DNA from: Sclerotinia nivalis
Taxonomy: Eukaryota > Ascomycota > Leotiomycetes > Helotiales > Sclerotiniaceae
NCBI GenBank assembly: GCA_029531795.1
Contig: JAPEIS010000008.1
Location: 558,001-622,000, forward strand
Direction: 5' to 3'
Length of the DNA: 64,000 nucleotides
This document shows, one piece after another, positions 40,301-51,432 of the stretch. Every line of letters begins with the position of its first letter. Within the stretch, counting starts at the first letter, position 1. The position numbers and the translations under genes were made by a program. The notes under the pieces were generated by a model. The model was given only the letters and a program-made list of their open reading frames with translations. It made no database searches and had not been told where the DNA came from.

Positions 40301-41950
40301 TATACAATAGATCAGATATGATCAAGTAATTAATATCAATAATCGAAGACCTCTTTACAATCAAATGACTATAAGAATTCAGGAAAACCTTACGAATAGT
40401 TATACAGGATTGCTATATTTACAATAATAAAATCTATTATTATAAAAAACTATAGATTCTGTTTGATAATGAATTGAAGATACAAATTTTATACAAAATA
40501 TATTTATCGGACTTCGCTAGTTATTCTAATTATACAAAAACTATTGATTTGGTTTCCAGAAGCTACTAATAGTTATAGATGCATCAAGAAATAGATATTT
40601 ATATTCAAGTTTGTGAATTCTATATTCGAACAAAATCCCCAAAATCATCCCCCTTAGGATTCCTAAAACTATTGTCTATTCCTTTCCAATTATAGTCAGA
40701 TATTTCAATCGATTATATTACATTTTTGTTAGATTATAAATACTACAATTCAATATACAAATATATATTAATAATTGTTTATAAATTGACAAAAATAAAC
40801 CATTTTATAAATATAAGATCTTTGATAATAAAAGAATTGGTTAATACTTTCATCAATTGTATTTATATATTATATAATCTCCCGGAAAATATCATTTCAG
40901 ATCGAGGAATACAATTCGTATCGGGATTTTGGATATAGCTTTCTGAACGATTGGGAATAGCCCTTAAATACAGCTTAATGTTTCATCCGTAGACAAACGG
41001 TTAAACGGAACAAATCAATTTAATTTTAGAACAATATTTGTATATATTCATAAACTTTCATTAGGATGATTAAATGGAATAATTACTATTAGCAGAATTT
41101 GTTTCAAATAATTTGATTTCTGAAATAACAGATTGTTCGTTGTTCTTTGCGAATTACGGTTTTAATTCACAATTGGATATAGAATTTAGTAAACCCTATT
41201 TCTCAAATATAACAATAACTCAAAAACACAAATTCTTCAAGGGAAACAAAACAATCGATAGAATGGAATATATCCTGAATCAATTCAAAGCATTTACGAA
41301 ATAATCTATTGCAATCTACAAGGAATATACAAATCGAAATAGATCAGATTCGTTACAATATACAAAAAGACAAAAAGTATATATAAATATGAAAAATATA
41401 AAGACATTTTGTAAAACAAAAAAGCTCGACGATAAATGAATCGGATTATACGAAATAATAAAAGCCTATCCATATGCTTATTTAATCGAACTATCAGAAA
41501 ATATACGAATTTTCCTAGTATTCTATTATTTGTTGCTAAAACCAACATATCCAAAACCTCATTCTCCAAAACAAACTTTAATTAACGAATCGGAATCGAA
41601 AACTACAAAAAACAGAATTCTCGAAAGAGAAGACGGAAAGGAAGAATTAATTCAGAAATAAATATTTGAAAATATACTTGACAATTATAATAAAGATAAC
41701 TATCATTATCAAATCAAATAGAGATATTATATATCAATTTGGCAATCAGTATCAGATCTAAAAGACAATAAAAAAACTCTAATCAATTACTATTGTTTAT
41801 ATTCTGAGAAATCTAGACTACTATTATAGATCTTGGATCATCTAGATATTACAATACTATTGCTAGCTTCAGCTTCTACAAAGACTTTACAACGATCAAC
41901 AAAAAAGAAAGTACAATTTGTTTGAATAGAAAAATAGTATTTCAAATTTT
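37400..41950 (+). pseudogene. C2 pol relic
   Basis: The protease block at 37525-37746 reads LIDNGYSGK, with the catalytic DSG changed to DNG. Reverse transcriptase at 39034-39393 has YLDN in place of YxDD. RNase H is at about 39700-40080 and integrase at about 40400-41300 (IISDRGIQFVSGFW near 40890). The chromodomain tail is at about 41670-41830. Both key enzymes have lost active-site residues through G-to-A changes. Confidence 0.8.
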
Positions 41951-41981
41951 AAGACGATCTTAAAATTTGAAAGGTAATCTC

Positions 41982-42218
41982 TGTCACGGGGTCAGGGCCG
42001 GGCCACTGGACCGGCCCCTTTAGTAGGCTCCATCTGTCTGATCCAGCACCGAACGGGGCATGCTCGGTAATCGTACCCTGTAAGAACGTTAGGGCTCGGA
42101 GCTTTAGTATATACAAATATATTTAAAGGAAATATTCCTTTTATAGAAATATAGCTTTTCGAATTATATCTTATCAATAAAAATGATTTTTGTTATTCTA
42201 TTTGCTGTCTCCGTAATA
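41982..42218 (+). repeat. 5' LTR of B2
   Basis: The LTR starts TGTCACGGGGTCAGGGCCGG and ends CCGTAATA. The first 110 bases are strikingly GC-rich for this region and little mutated, unlike the 3' LTR. Confidence 0.92.
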
Positions 42219-42559
42219 CTATATAGTTCCTTTCTATTTGTATTGACATTTCTACAATGTTGTCCTGTTTGCATTCGTCTAGCCAGCCTGGCTCCCTTAA
42301 AGAATTCGTTACTGTTGTAATCAATGATATCGCGATCTAATATCATTATTTTACTTTCCTTTACGAATTCAATATAAAAATAAAAATAGAAATAATCGAT
42401 TTGCAATCCACAATTCAAAAGCTTATTCTCGATTTGCAAATCGAGAAAACTGTATTTATATAATAGAAAAAGAAAAACGATAGGTTGATTATCTATTCGA
42501 TTTAATTCTATCCCGTCCCTATTGCCCTGTCTGTTTCAATCTCTACCGATTTGACCGAT

Positions 42560-43400
42560 CCTTTGCTTTTGATTCCTATTACAATCCCAACTGTCGCTCC
42601 TATTCTGTCGAAACCTCAATTGAATGAAAAGGTACCTGATTCTGTACCGTTTAATGGAACGAAAATCGATCTTGATTGATTTGTTGATCAAATATAGAAT
42701 AAAATGTATGTTAATTCTGATCGCTTCATTTCCCTGTATTCCTATCTGATTTATGTAATTGGAAGATTAATTGGATTTGCTATTGCGCAAATTCGATTGT
42801 ATAATATCAAAGGATAATTTGTTAAACTTGTCGATTATGAGAATCTATTGCAAATACTGGAAAGAGTTTATAGAAATTAGAACAAGCAGGCCGAGATCTG
42901 GAAACTCTTAATCAATTTGAAATAGAGGAATCAATTGTTCTATATCTTCTATACTGAGTTCCAAAGATTAGTATTGAAAGCTGGGATGGCCGATGATAAC
43001 AGTACCTTGGTTATTCTATTAGAACAAATCCTATCAAGTGAACTGAAGAACCAGATTGTTATCGCTAAACTCCCTACAGATAGTACTGATACATTCGCTG
43101 CTTTCATACAGATATTGGAGAATCGTTGTATATACCTGATAGAACCAATCGACTCCAATCGTAACCCAATCGTCCCGTTACTCTGCACTATTATTCAAAA
43201 TCTGAATCCTGTTAATTGTATTCCTACTCCATTTCCGAATCCTACTATCCGATTTATTACTTCTGTTATAATTATGCTTGCTAAAGATCCAATAGATCTT
43301 AATTCTCAAAGATATATTAATAGATACAAATGAAAGGAATGCTTCCGTTGTGGATCTACCGATTACTATATAAAAGACTACTCGTTTCTAGATAATCGTT
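42560..43400 (+). pseudogene. B2 gag relic
   Basis: The reading frame resembles B1 gag: LSKPQLNEKVPDSVPFNGTK from about 42600. A long open part runs at 42935-43333 (132 codons, FYTEFQRLVLKAGMADDN ... LSSELKNQIVIAKL). A zinc knuckle at about 43339-43380 reads CFRCGSTDYYIKDY, with His and the last Cys both turned to Tyr. The start codon aligned with B1 ATG is TTG. Earlier stops break the frame. Confidence 0.78.
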
Positions 43401-43449
43401 TTATGCAAACTAAAGCTAGTTTTATTAGTTTTGTTCTGTTGTTTTTTGT

Positions 43450-46400
43450 TCCATCCTTTGTTCAGATTCAATTATATATTATATCATTATATAATTTGTC
43501 CCCTCCTGATTCTCCGAATTCGGGAAACAGAGCCTGTCTAGTATAAATCGTTATCAAACGAAAGCTCTGCATACATTACACTTGTCCACCACTGCAATTC
43601 AAAGCTTATCTCTCATTGAAGAAACAAGCATTCGAGCAAACCTGATAATATTACCTATTACTGTCCTATCGACGCCTGATCGATCCTGTCCTATTTATAC
43701 TATAATAGATAACAAATACGAAGGATATACTTTTGCAAATCGAAATTGAATTGAAGTTATCAAACTCCCAATGTACAAATTATCTGTCCCGTTCGAAGTT
43801 ATTAGGTTCGATAGGAAAATACTATCTGAAAACCGAATGGATCGTTATATTCTAATCGATCTGCAAATCAACAATCATTACAAAAAGAAATCAAAAATCT
43901 ATATCACTGAGCTAACTCATTATCCGATTATCCTGAGATTAGCATGATTAAAGAAACATAATCTCTATATCGAAATCGCATTTAATATATTCCGATTCAA
44001 TAACAAGTTCTATCGAAAATTCTGTAATACACCGTTGCAACTATCCTATATGAAAACATTACAAAATGTCTCGAAGAAAGCCCGCCCAGTATACCTACCT
44101 TTCCGCCCAAATGTTCTTCAAAGCAAGGATATCGCATCTATATCAATGAAAGCCTACACAGTATATACTCACTACAATTATAAAATATTCCAGGTTATTA
44201 TAAATCTGATTGATGATATCCTGTCCCAAAGAAAAAACTCTATCCCATCTGATCTATCTGAGGAATTCCGATCCTAGATCGATATATTCTCCCTGCGAAA
44301 CGCTGACAAACTACCCCTGCATCGATCGTACGACTACGATATCCATCTAAAGAAAGGAGTTAAACTATTATTTGAAGTTCTTTATTTTATATCCCGAAAC
44401 AAGTTTACTATTCTGAAAAACTAACTATCCAAGAACCTTCAAAAAGGGTTCATCTGTTCGAGTTTATCTGTTTCGGTTTCGTTTATTCTGTTCATCAAGA
44501 AACCCAATAAAGAATTACAATTCTGTATCGATTACCAAGTTTTGAATAATTTGTCAGCGAAAAATCGCTACCCGCTACCGTTTACCAAAGAATCCTTGAA
44601 CAACCTAAAAGAGATAAAATTCTTTACGAAAATCGATATCATCTCTATATTCAATAATATAAGGATTAAGGAAGAACAAGAACATCTAACTATTTTCCAT
44701 ATCCGTTTCGATCTATTTGAGACCCTAATCATACCCTTTGGATTGATCGACGCATTCACTACATTCCAGCGTTTTATCAATGATACCCTACAAAAATACC
44801 TAAATATATTCTATACTATTTATCTAGATGATATTCTGATCTATAATAGAATCTATTCTGAATATATCATTTATATTCAAAAGATCCTAAAAGCCTTAAA
44901 GAAAACTAATCTATATACAAATCTAAAGAAATACGATTTCTTGAAATCTGAAACCAAATTCCTGGGTTTTATTGTAGACCAGGAAGATATCCGAATGGAT
45001 TCTACAAAGATCAAGACGATTATCAAATAGAAGATTCCAATTTATCTGATAAATATACAAGCATTTATCGGGTTTGGCAATTTCTATCAACAATTTATTC
45101 ATGATTTCTCGTTTATTATATACCCATTGATTAATCTAATCCAAAAGAACATCCCATTTGTTTAAAGTCCTGCCTATACAAAAGCTTTTTCTACTCTAAA
45201 AACAACATTTACTAAAACATCAATCCTAACTATTTTCGATTGGGAAAAAGATATAATCATAAAGATCGACACATTCGATTTCGTATCTGCTGAAGTGCTA
45301 TCCCAATACAATAATATAGGAATCCTGAAACCTGTTATATATTTTTCGAAAAAGTATTCGATCGCTAAATATAATTATAAGATTTACAATAAAAAACTAT
45401 TGGCCATTATTCGATACTTTAAGGAATAGTGTCTAGAATTAAAAAGAATGCTATCTCCGATTCAAATGATCATAAATTATAAGAATTTGGAGTATTTTAC
45501 AATTATCAAATTATTGAATTATTATCAAACCCATTGATCTGAATTTCTATTTCGATTCAATTTCAAGATTATCTATCGATTAGATAAACAAAAAGCTAAA
45601 TCTAATACTTTGATTAGGAAATCAAAGAATTTGCCTAAAGAAGAAAATGAACGTCTCCTACACCAAAGCCAAACGATTTTGAAATCAGAAAACTTTAACC
45701 CCGCTCTATTCCCTACACTCATTTCCACTTCTGTATCTGTTTCGTCTGTACTTATTTTGTCTAATCCGATAAATTCCCCGAAGAAAAGAATTCGTTTTGT
45801 AATCACTATCTATAATCAATCTTATCGATCGCCGAAAAAACCTGATTCAATTCGTCTAACTTTCAAATCTATTTTATCCGTTTTTAGCTCCCCATTCATT
45901 CCTGATATTTTACTTATCCCCAAAGCTCTATCGATCCCTAAACCACTGCCCATTCCTATTACTCCGCCTGATCAACCCCCGATATCCGTTGTAATCCCCG
46001 ATCTACTATTCGAACTACTAAAGGAATTGAAAACTCTATTTACTGAAGCATATATATCCGATCCTATACCTATATCTATTCTGAAAACTTTGATAAAAAA
46101 AGCACTCAAGTATCCCCATATTATTTTATCCAAATACACCGAGAATAATAACCTATTGTATTATCGTGGAAAGCTTTTCGTTCCTAACCACAATAATCTA
46201 AAAGCTGAATTGTTTCGCCTGGTCCACGATTCCCCTACTATAGATCACCCATACCGTACTTGCATCTTCAAGCTCCTATCCCGAAACTACTATTGATCTG
46301 AATATTATAACTACATTAACCATTGAGTATATAATTGTTATAACTACCATCAAACAATACCGAACTATAAAGAACAAAAAGATATCCTTCATTTATTCCC

Positions 46401-47530
46401 GATCCTTCAACAAATATAGAGGAATATATCAATCGATTTCATAACATATCTCCTGAAAAGTTTTAGTTACGATACAATATTCGTAATAATCAACCGATTA
46501 ACTAAAATGAAACATTTCCTACCTTATTATAGTACTTGTAATTCCAAAAAAATAATCCATTTATTTCTAAAGCATATTTAAAAGCTATATAGCCTATTGT
46601 CAACAATTATATCCAATCATAACATTCAATTCATATCTGATTTCTGGAAACACATTTGTAAACGCTTAAATACAGCATCGAAATTATCGACAGCCTATTA
46701 CCCGGAAACCAATAGGCAAACTAAAAGAGCAAACGTTATACTCAAACAGTATCTCCAATCATATATCTTGTATTTGTAGGACGATTGGTCCGAATAATTA
46801 TCAATTGCTGAATTTTCAATCAATTCCGCCTAATCTGAAAGTTCCCATCTAACCCCGTTCTTTGCGAATTACAATTATCATCCGTATATAAAGTTTGAAC
46901 CATCTATCGTTACTAACTACCCTAATATCCAAAATGCCAAAAAGTTTGTTAAGAAAATATCCCTGATCGTTAAATATCTGAAAACCGAATTGATCACTAG
47001 CCAAACTCGCTATACAAAGAATACCAACACCTACCATACTCCTGCCTACCATTACAATCCTGATAATCTGATTTAATTGAATACCAAAAATATCAAAACC
47101 CTAAAACCCCAAAAGAAACTAGATTGAAAAAATCTAAACCCATTCCGAATCCTACAAATTATAAACACATACACTTACAAACTCGAACTACCTACCTCGA
47201 TAAAAAATCACCCTATATTCTATATAAACTTACTACACTTTACTCATAATGATCCTATCCCTGATCAATACAATCCGCCCCCTCCTTCCATTGAAATCAA
47301 AAGAATCGAACAATTCGAAATAAAAGAAATTCTGAATTCCCACTGAAAGCACCGCAATCGCAATAATCTCTATTTGAAATATATCATCCGATAAATCGAC
47401 TACAACGAACCGACCAAAAAGCCTACTGATTATCTAAACAACATTCGAAAGCTGATCCAGAATTACCATCAAAGGTATCCTAATAAACCTAACCCTCATA
47501 ACCATTTCAACAGAGTTCGATCTTAAGAAA
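43450..47530 (+). pseudogene. B2 pol relic with long open segments
   Basis: Reverse transcriptase is in an open frame at 44542-45030 with an intact YLDDILIYN box near 44821. RNase H is at about 45230-45600 (FDWEKDIIIKIDTFDFVSAE, YNYKIYNKKLLAII). A 228-codon open frame at 45610-46296 covers a linker and the start of integrase (HNNLKAELFRLVHDSP). The integrase core is at 46430-46780 (IISNHNIQFISDFW) and the chromodomain at about 47320-47530 (YLKYIIRWIDY-like, with W now a stop). Stops remain between the segments. Confidence 0.82.
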
Positions 47531-47538
47531 AGAAATAC

Positions 47539-47775
47539 TATCACAAAATCAAGACCAGACCATTGAACCGGTCCCTTTAATAGACTCCACCTATCCGATC
47601 CAATACCGAGTAGAGTATACTCGATGATCGTACCCTGTAAAAGCGCTAGGGCTCGGAACCCTAGCATATACAAATATATTTAAAGGAAACATTCTTTCTA
47701 TAGAAACATAACTCTTCGAGCTACATCTTATCAATAAAAATGATTTCTGTTATCCTGTCTGCTGCCTCCGTGATA
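47539..47775 (+). repeat. 3' LTR of B2
   Basis: It starts TATCACAAAATCAAGACC and ends GTGATA, followed by the target duplication. It differs from the 5' LTR by many C/T and G/A changes. Confidence 0.92.
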
Positions 47776-47889
47776 ATCTCATAATTCAGGAATTTGGGGT
47801 GTCTAAATAAGATTTTGCTTGAATAATTGTTTTTCAAAAAAGTTTTATAAATAATTTAAGAACAAATTAGGTTTTGAGAAAGAGGGTAT

Positions 47890-48035
47890 TATCACAGATT
47901 CGTAATTTATTCCTAATTAATCTATATGATTGTTTAAGATACCTATTCTCTATATAGTCGGAACTCTTCTTAACACCTTCTTTCTTCTTCGTAGAATATT
48001 ATTATATCTTAAAACACCCTACCACCACCGTAATA
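47890..48035 (+). repeat. 3' LTR of C2
   Basis: This 146-bp LTR starts TATCACAGATTCG and ends CCGTAATA, followed by the CCAAT duplication at 48036-48040. Confidence 0.9.
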
Positions 48036-48760
48036 CCAATCATCAACATCATCGGCAGTACAAAGGTTCGAATCACCAATAACCAAAATTCGAAAAAAGA
48101 CAATAACCTTTTGTTTTATTATATTAATAATCTCGTAATAAAACTTGTAACAAAAATTAGCCAGGTAAAACAATGTAAAGAAGAAAGCCGAAAAGGATTC
48201 CTTTGAATCTATAAAAAGCTTGTTGAATTTAAACGAAACTTCCCTTTCAATATCTATAGAGATATATAATTTGTTCAATTTGGCCAAAAACGAAATAGCA
48301 AAGTCGAAACAAATAAGATCGTTAACAAATCTAGTGATATCTATGATGCACTTTTGTTGTACTTGATTATTGAGAAGATTAATAATATGATTAATCTTCT
48401 TTTGTTGGAAATAAAGAGTTATGAATCGATTATTCAATAGAATTGCAAATCCAATTTTCAGGATTGATAATCCTCTTGGTAAACGAGAATATTAAATCTT
48501 TCGTTTTTAAAAACAAACAAATCTTTTTGAGTTTGGTAGGGAATAGTTGGTTTCTGGTTAATAATAACATTATCGATGTCCAACTGAACTTACTTACCGG
48601 CCAAAATACAAAGAAGTCTGATGTTTTCCGTTTTGTATTCCTCGATCTTATTTGTTTGAATAACGATGTGGATAGTTTGAATAGTAAAGCGATCTTCGAT
48701 AACAAAGAAAATATGATTCAAATAAACAGTTTATTCATCAAAATCAATAGCAAAGTTTGA
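48036..48760 (-). pseudogene. D2 gag relic, upstream piece
   Basis: The minus strand reads the N-terminal two thirds of D gag. It aligns with D1 11817-12540, for example the block around ACCTTTGTGCTGTCGACGAT in D1. It is interrupted by C2 at 48035/48036. Confidence 0.72.
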
Positions 48761-48894
48761 TATTATCGGAGTATCCAATTCTATTAGGATTTGTATAATA
48801 ATAGACCATTGACCGAAGACTCATTGGATTCCGGTACGAATTCTTTTGATAGAAATAGAAATCGTATTATTAGCAAATATAAAACCAAAAGCTA

Positions 48895-49195
48895 TTATAA
48901 AAAGAATTACAATTATACAAAAATAATCGATAAAGAAATTACAATTGTATAAAAACAATCAATAAAGAAAATGCAATTATACAAAAGCAATGTATATACA
49001 AAATACGATCGTACAAAAGCAATCAAAAACAAATATAAAAGCCTACAAATAAATATTATCGCACAGAAGCAATCAAAGATCAAAAGCTATACAAAAACAA
49101 ATAAAAAAACTATACAAAAACAAATAAAAAACACAACCGTACAAAAGCAAACGAATTACAACGACGCAAAAGCAATCGAAAACAAATACAAAAGC
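48895..49195 (-). repeat. Degenerate tandem repeats in the D2 leader
   Basis: Counterpart of the array at 11416-11700, inverted with the element. Units share ACAAAAGCAATC-like cores on the plus strand. A hairpin at 49220-49237 lies between this array and the LTR. Confidence 0.65.
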
Positions 49196-49263
49196 CTGCA
49201 GATGATTTGGCAAGGCTAAATCACTTTGTAAAGTGATAAAGCCTTTGAAAGAGTAGTACAAAT

Positions 49264-49426
49264 TATCACAATAAGGAAAAAGATATATATAGAATTGATC
49301 TATAATTGTACTACGAGGAGAGAAAGAAGATCAAGGAGGTGACCTGACTATATAGAAGTGAGTGCATGCATGTGTGCCTAAGGCACACATGATCACGTGC
49401 AGGTGAAGGGGGATGAACCCGTAACA
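49264..49426 (-). repeat. 5' LTR of D2
   Basis: Read on the minus strand it starts TGTTACGGGTTCATCCCCC and ends GTGATA. This is the best-preserved D LTR after D1, and it keeps the GGCACACA/TGTGTGCC inverted repeat. Confidence 0.9.
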
Positions 49427-49639
49427 ATAGGAATATCATCGATCAATTTGGAATGTTTAGTAAACAAGCTTCTTTGTATTGTTTATGAAAGGATAAGAAT
49501 AGTAACGAACTATAGATATTCTAATATCTCTTTATTGATTGAATTTAAAAGTAATAGTTTATTCATGATTAGAAAGGGTAATGAAAAGTTTGGCTACTGT
49601 TTTACGACTAATTGATTCTTTGCCTATGTGATCTTAACA
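49427..49639 (+). repeat. Family G LTR fragment
   Basis: It aligns with 2282-2494 over its whole length with mostly C/T and G/A differences and ends at the same GATCTTAACA. D2 abuts its left end. Its right end interrupts the pogo-like transposase relic. Confidence 0.8.
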
Positions 49640-49930
49640 ATACAATTTGTAAAAGATATAGATCTTTATATTAACTTATTAATCTGATCAATTAAAGCCT
49701 CTTCTTGCTTTTTTGAAAGAGATTAATGAATTTTAGTATATATAGTACTACAGGAGGTGGTTTTGCCTTTATAGCACTGAAAGAGCGTCGAACGATTGAT
49801 TTTGAAGAAATTAACTATTTGAGTATATTTAGAGTGCTCTATATCTTTAATTTGAGCTAATGCGAGCTCCATACGGGTCTCTGAAAGCATATCGTCGCTG
49901 TATCCGTCTATAATAGTTGATATTTTATAA
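49640..49930 (-). pseudogene. pogo-like transposase N-terminus relic
   Basis: On the minus strand a frame through ATG 49872 reads MELALAQIKDIEHSKYTQIV, then NRSTLFQCYKGKTT, then SLSKKQEEALIDQINKL. This is the psq-type helix-turn-helix and start of the second DNA-binding domain found in pogo/Fot1 transposases of the Tc1/mariner superfamily. The reading is broken by stops and cut by the G LTR at 49639. The catalytic DDE part is absent from the window. Confidence 0.6.
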
Positions 49931-49974
49931 AATTAAAAGTGTTTGCAAGATGTGAAGTCGTGTACAATATAGAG

Positions 49975-51045
49975 ATATCGGTTACTGTTTTATATTCGAT
50001 ATTGATTGATATATATAGACTATCGACTTTTTTCAGAAAGGTATTTATTATAGTAAATTCTGAAATTTTTTATATAATTCTTTTTGTATTCTTTTGTTTT
50101 TTCTATTATATTATATCTTCTAATAAAAAGATTATATATATCAATTTATTTTATTTTATATTAAAACCTATAATATTATTTTTCTAATAGATTTGTAAGT
50201 CTAATCTCTAGCCCTGATATTCGTTTTACCAAATCAAAATATTTGTTTTATCGTCTTTAAATAGTTCAAAATTCTTTATAATTTGTCGAAATTGATAAAA
50301 AGATATAGTAAAAATAAATTTGAACTAATAATCATTTTGAATAATTACTTTCGATATTCAGAGTTCTGAATAAATAATTATATATCAATTATATTATTTA
50401 TTTATAAATCTTCTTATATTATATAAATATCTCTACAATATACTTTTATTTGAATAAGAATATTTTCTATAAAATCGAATAGATAATCTATATATATTAT
50501 TGTTTCGAAATATTGATCAATATTATTAATAAATAATTGGAAAATAGAGATTGGATCTATAAATTCCATATTCTCAATAATAGAAAACTTGTATACAAAT
50601 TATTATTAACAAACAAAGATCTCTATAATATAACTTCGAATATCGATTGTTATCTTTGATTAAATTAAAACAATTGATTATTCAATATTCGATATAATAA
50701 AATATTTTTTAAAACAATTTTAAAGAATAAAATATAATATCCGAATTTATAATTTCTATTGTTTTTTAATATTATATTAACAAAATCGAATTCGAAGTCT
50801 AGATTTTGATTCGGATTTTATCAAAATCTGAATCTAAATTTTATTCAAATTTTATTTAATAATAAAGCCTTTTTGAAAAATAGAATATACTATTACAATA
50901 TAAGATAGGATCTTAAATAATATAATAATATTTTATAAAGGAGGAAAGAAGATACTAGAAAAAGCATCGATTATATAAAGGATGAATGGATATCTGAGGC
51001 AATTAGAGAGAGACTAGGCTAGGAATGGATTGTGAACCCGTGACA
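49975..51045 (-). mobile_element. Gypsy C3, 5' LTR and start of gag only
   Basis: A diverged C-type LTR at 50891-51045 (TGTCACGGGTTCACAATCCA on the minus strand, ending GTAATA) is followed leftward by gag sequence alignable to C1. Matches include KNFELFKDDKTNILIW-like near 50270 and ISEFTIINTFLKKVDSLYIS near 50040. It breaks off near 49975. It is more diverged and more AT-rich than C1/C2, so older. Its LTR end coincides with the edge of the AT-rich block. Confidence 0.75.
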
Positions 51046-51432
51046 AAACTATAATCATATCGTTACAAAGATTTGATGCTTATTAGGCTGTAAGATCTGT
51101 GCTGAGCTCTGGCAGAGGACTTTAAGCGCAAGCAGAAGTTGGGAAAGATTTTGAAAGCACTTTCAGAGCTCTTCCAGAAGGTTCAGAAGTTGGTGGGGTT
51201 CTACCAGGAGTTTAGAAGCCCTTTAGCAATCTTAGCGAGCTCAAAACTTAACCTTAAAATTAAGGAATTTCAGAAATGTCGGACCATTTCCGGATACTAC
51301 AGTAGAGCAGAATGAGAGGAAAGGCGAGTAAACAATAAACTTCTCAATTTCATAAATCATTTAGAATGAAGATTTACTAATCCATATCACTTAAACCCCT
51401 TTACTATACATATATCACACTTCAAGCATCTG
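51046..51432. other. Spacer between AT-rich block and gene cluster
   Basis: Composition turns normal here. A plus-strand frame stays open for about 70 codons at roughly 51098-51310 (ALAEDFKRKQKLGKILKAL then a basic tail) with no start codon or recognised domain; it may be a relic. The near-palindrome CCTTAAAATTAAGG lies at about 51252-51265. This spacer should hold the 3' end of the FAD oxidoreductase transcript. Confidence 0.4.

Larger units (their letters stand above)
41982..47775 (+). mobile_element. Ty3/gypsy chromovirus B2, youngest insertion in the nest
   Basis: The 5,794-bp element has identical-length LTRs of 237 bp (41982-42218 and 47539-47775). It is flanked by ATCTC at 41977-41981 and 47776-47780. 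It interrupts C2 and has longer open stretches than B1, in line with being younger or less mutated. Confidence 0.93.
35436..48035 (+). mobile_element. Ty3/gypsy chromovirus C2, carrying nested B2
   Basis: LTRs at 35436-35581 and 47890-48035 (146 bp each) bound the element. It is flanked by CCAAT at 35431-35435 and 48036-48040. It is inserted in the gag of D2. B2 (41982-47775) is inserted in its 3' untranslated part with an ATCTC duplication. The uninterrupted version of that site is present in C1 near 21875. Without B2, C2 is about 6.8 kb, matching C1. Confidence 0.92.
29952..49426 (-). mobile_element. Ty3/gypsy D2, split by nested C2 and B2
   Basis: The minus-strand element has its 5' LTR at 49264-49426 and 3' LTR at 29952-30114. 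With C2 removed it is about 6.9 kb. C2 sits in its gag, and sequence resumes across the insertion with the CCAAT duplication. The flanks of D2 (CGATC left, ATAGG right) do not match, so D2 no longer has its own target duplication. It lies inverted relative to D1. Confidence 0.85.

Noticed and set aside
49939..50187. Plus-strand hydrophobic 82-codon frame
   Set aside because: It is antisense to the C3 gag relic and produced by AT-rich composition.
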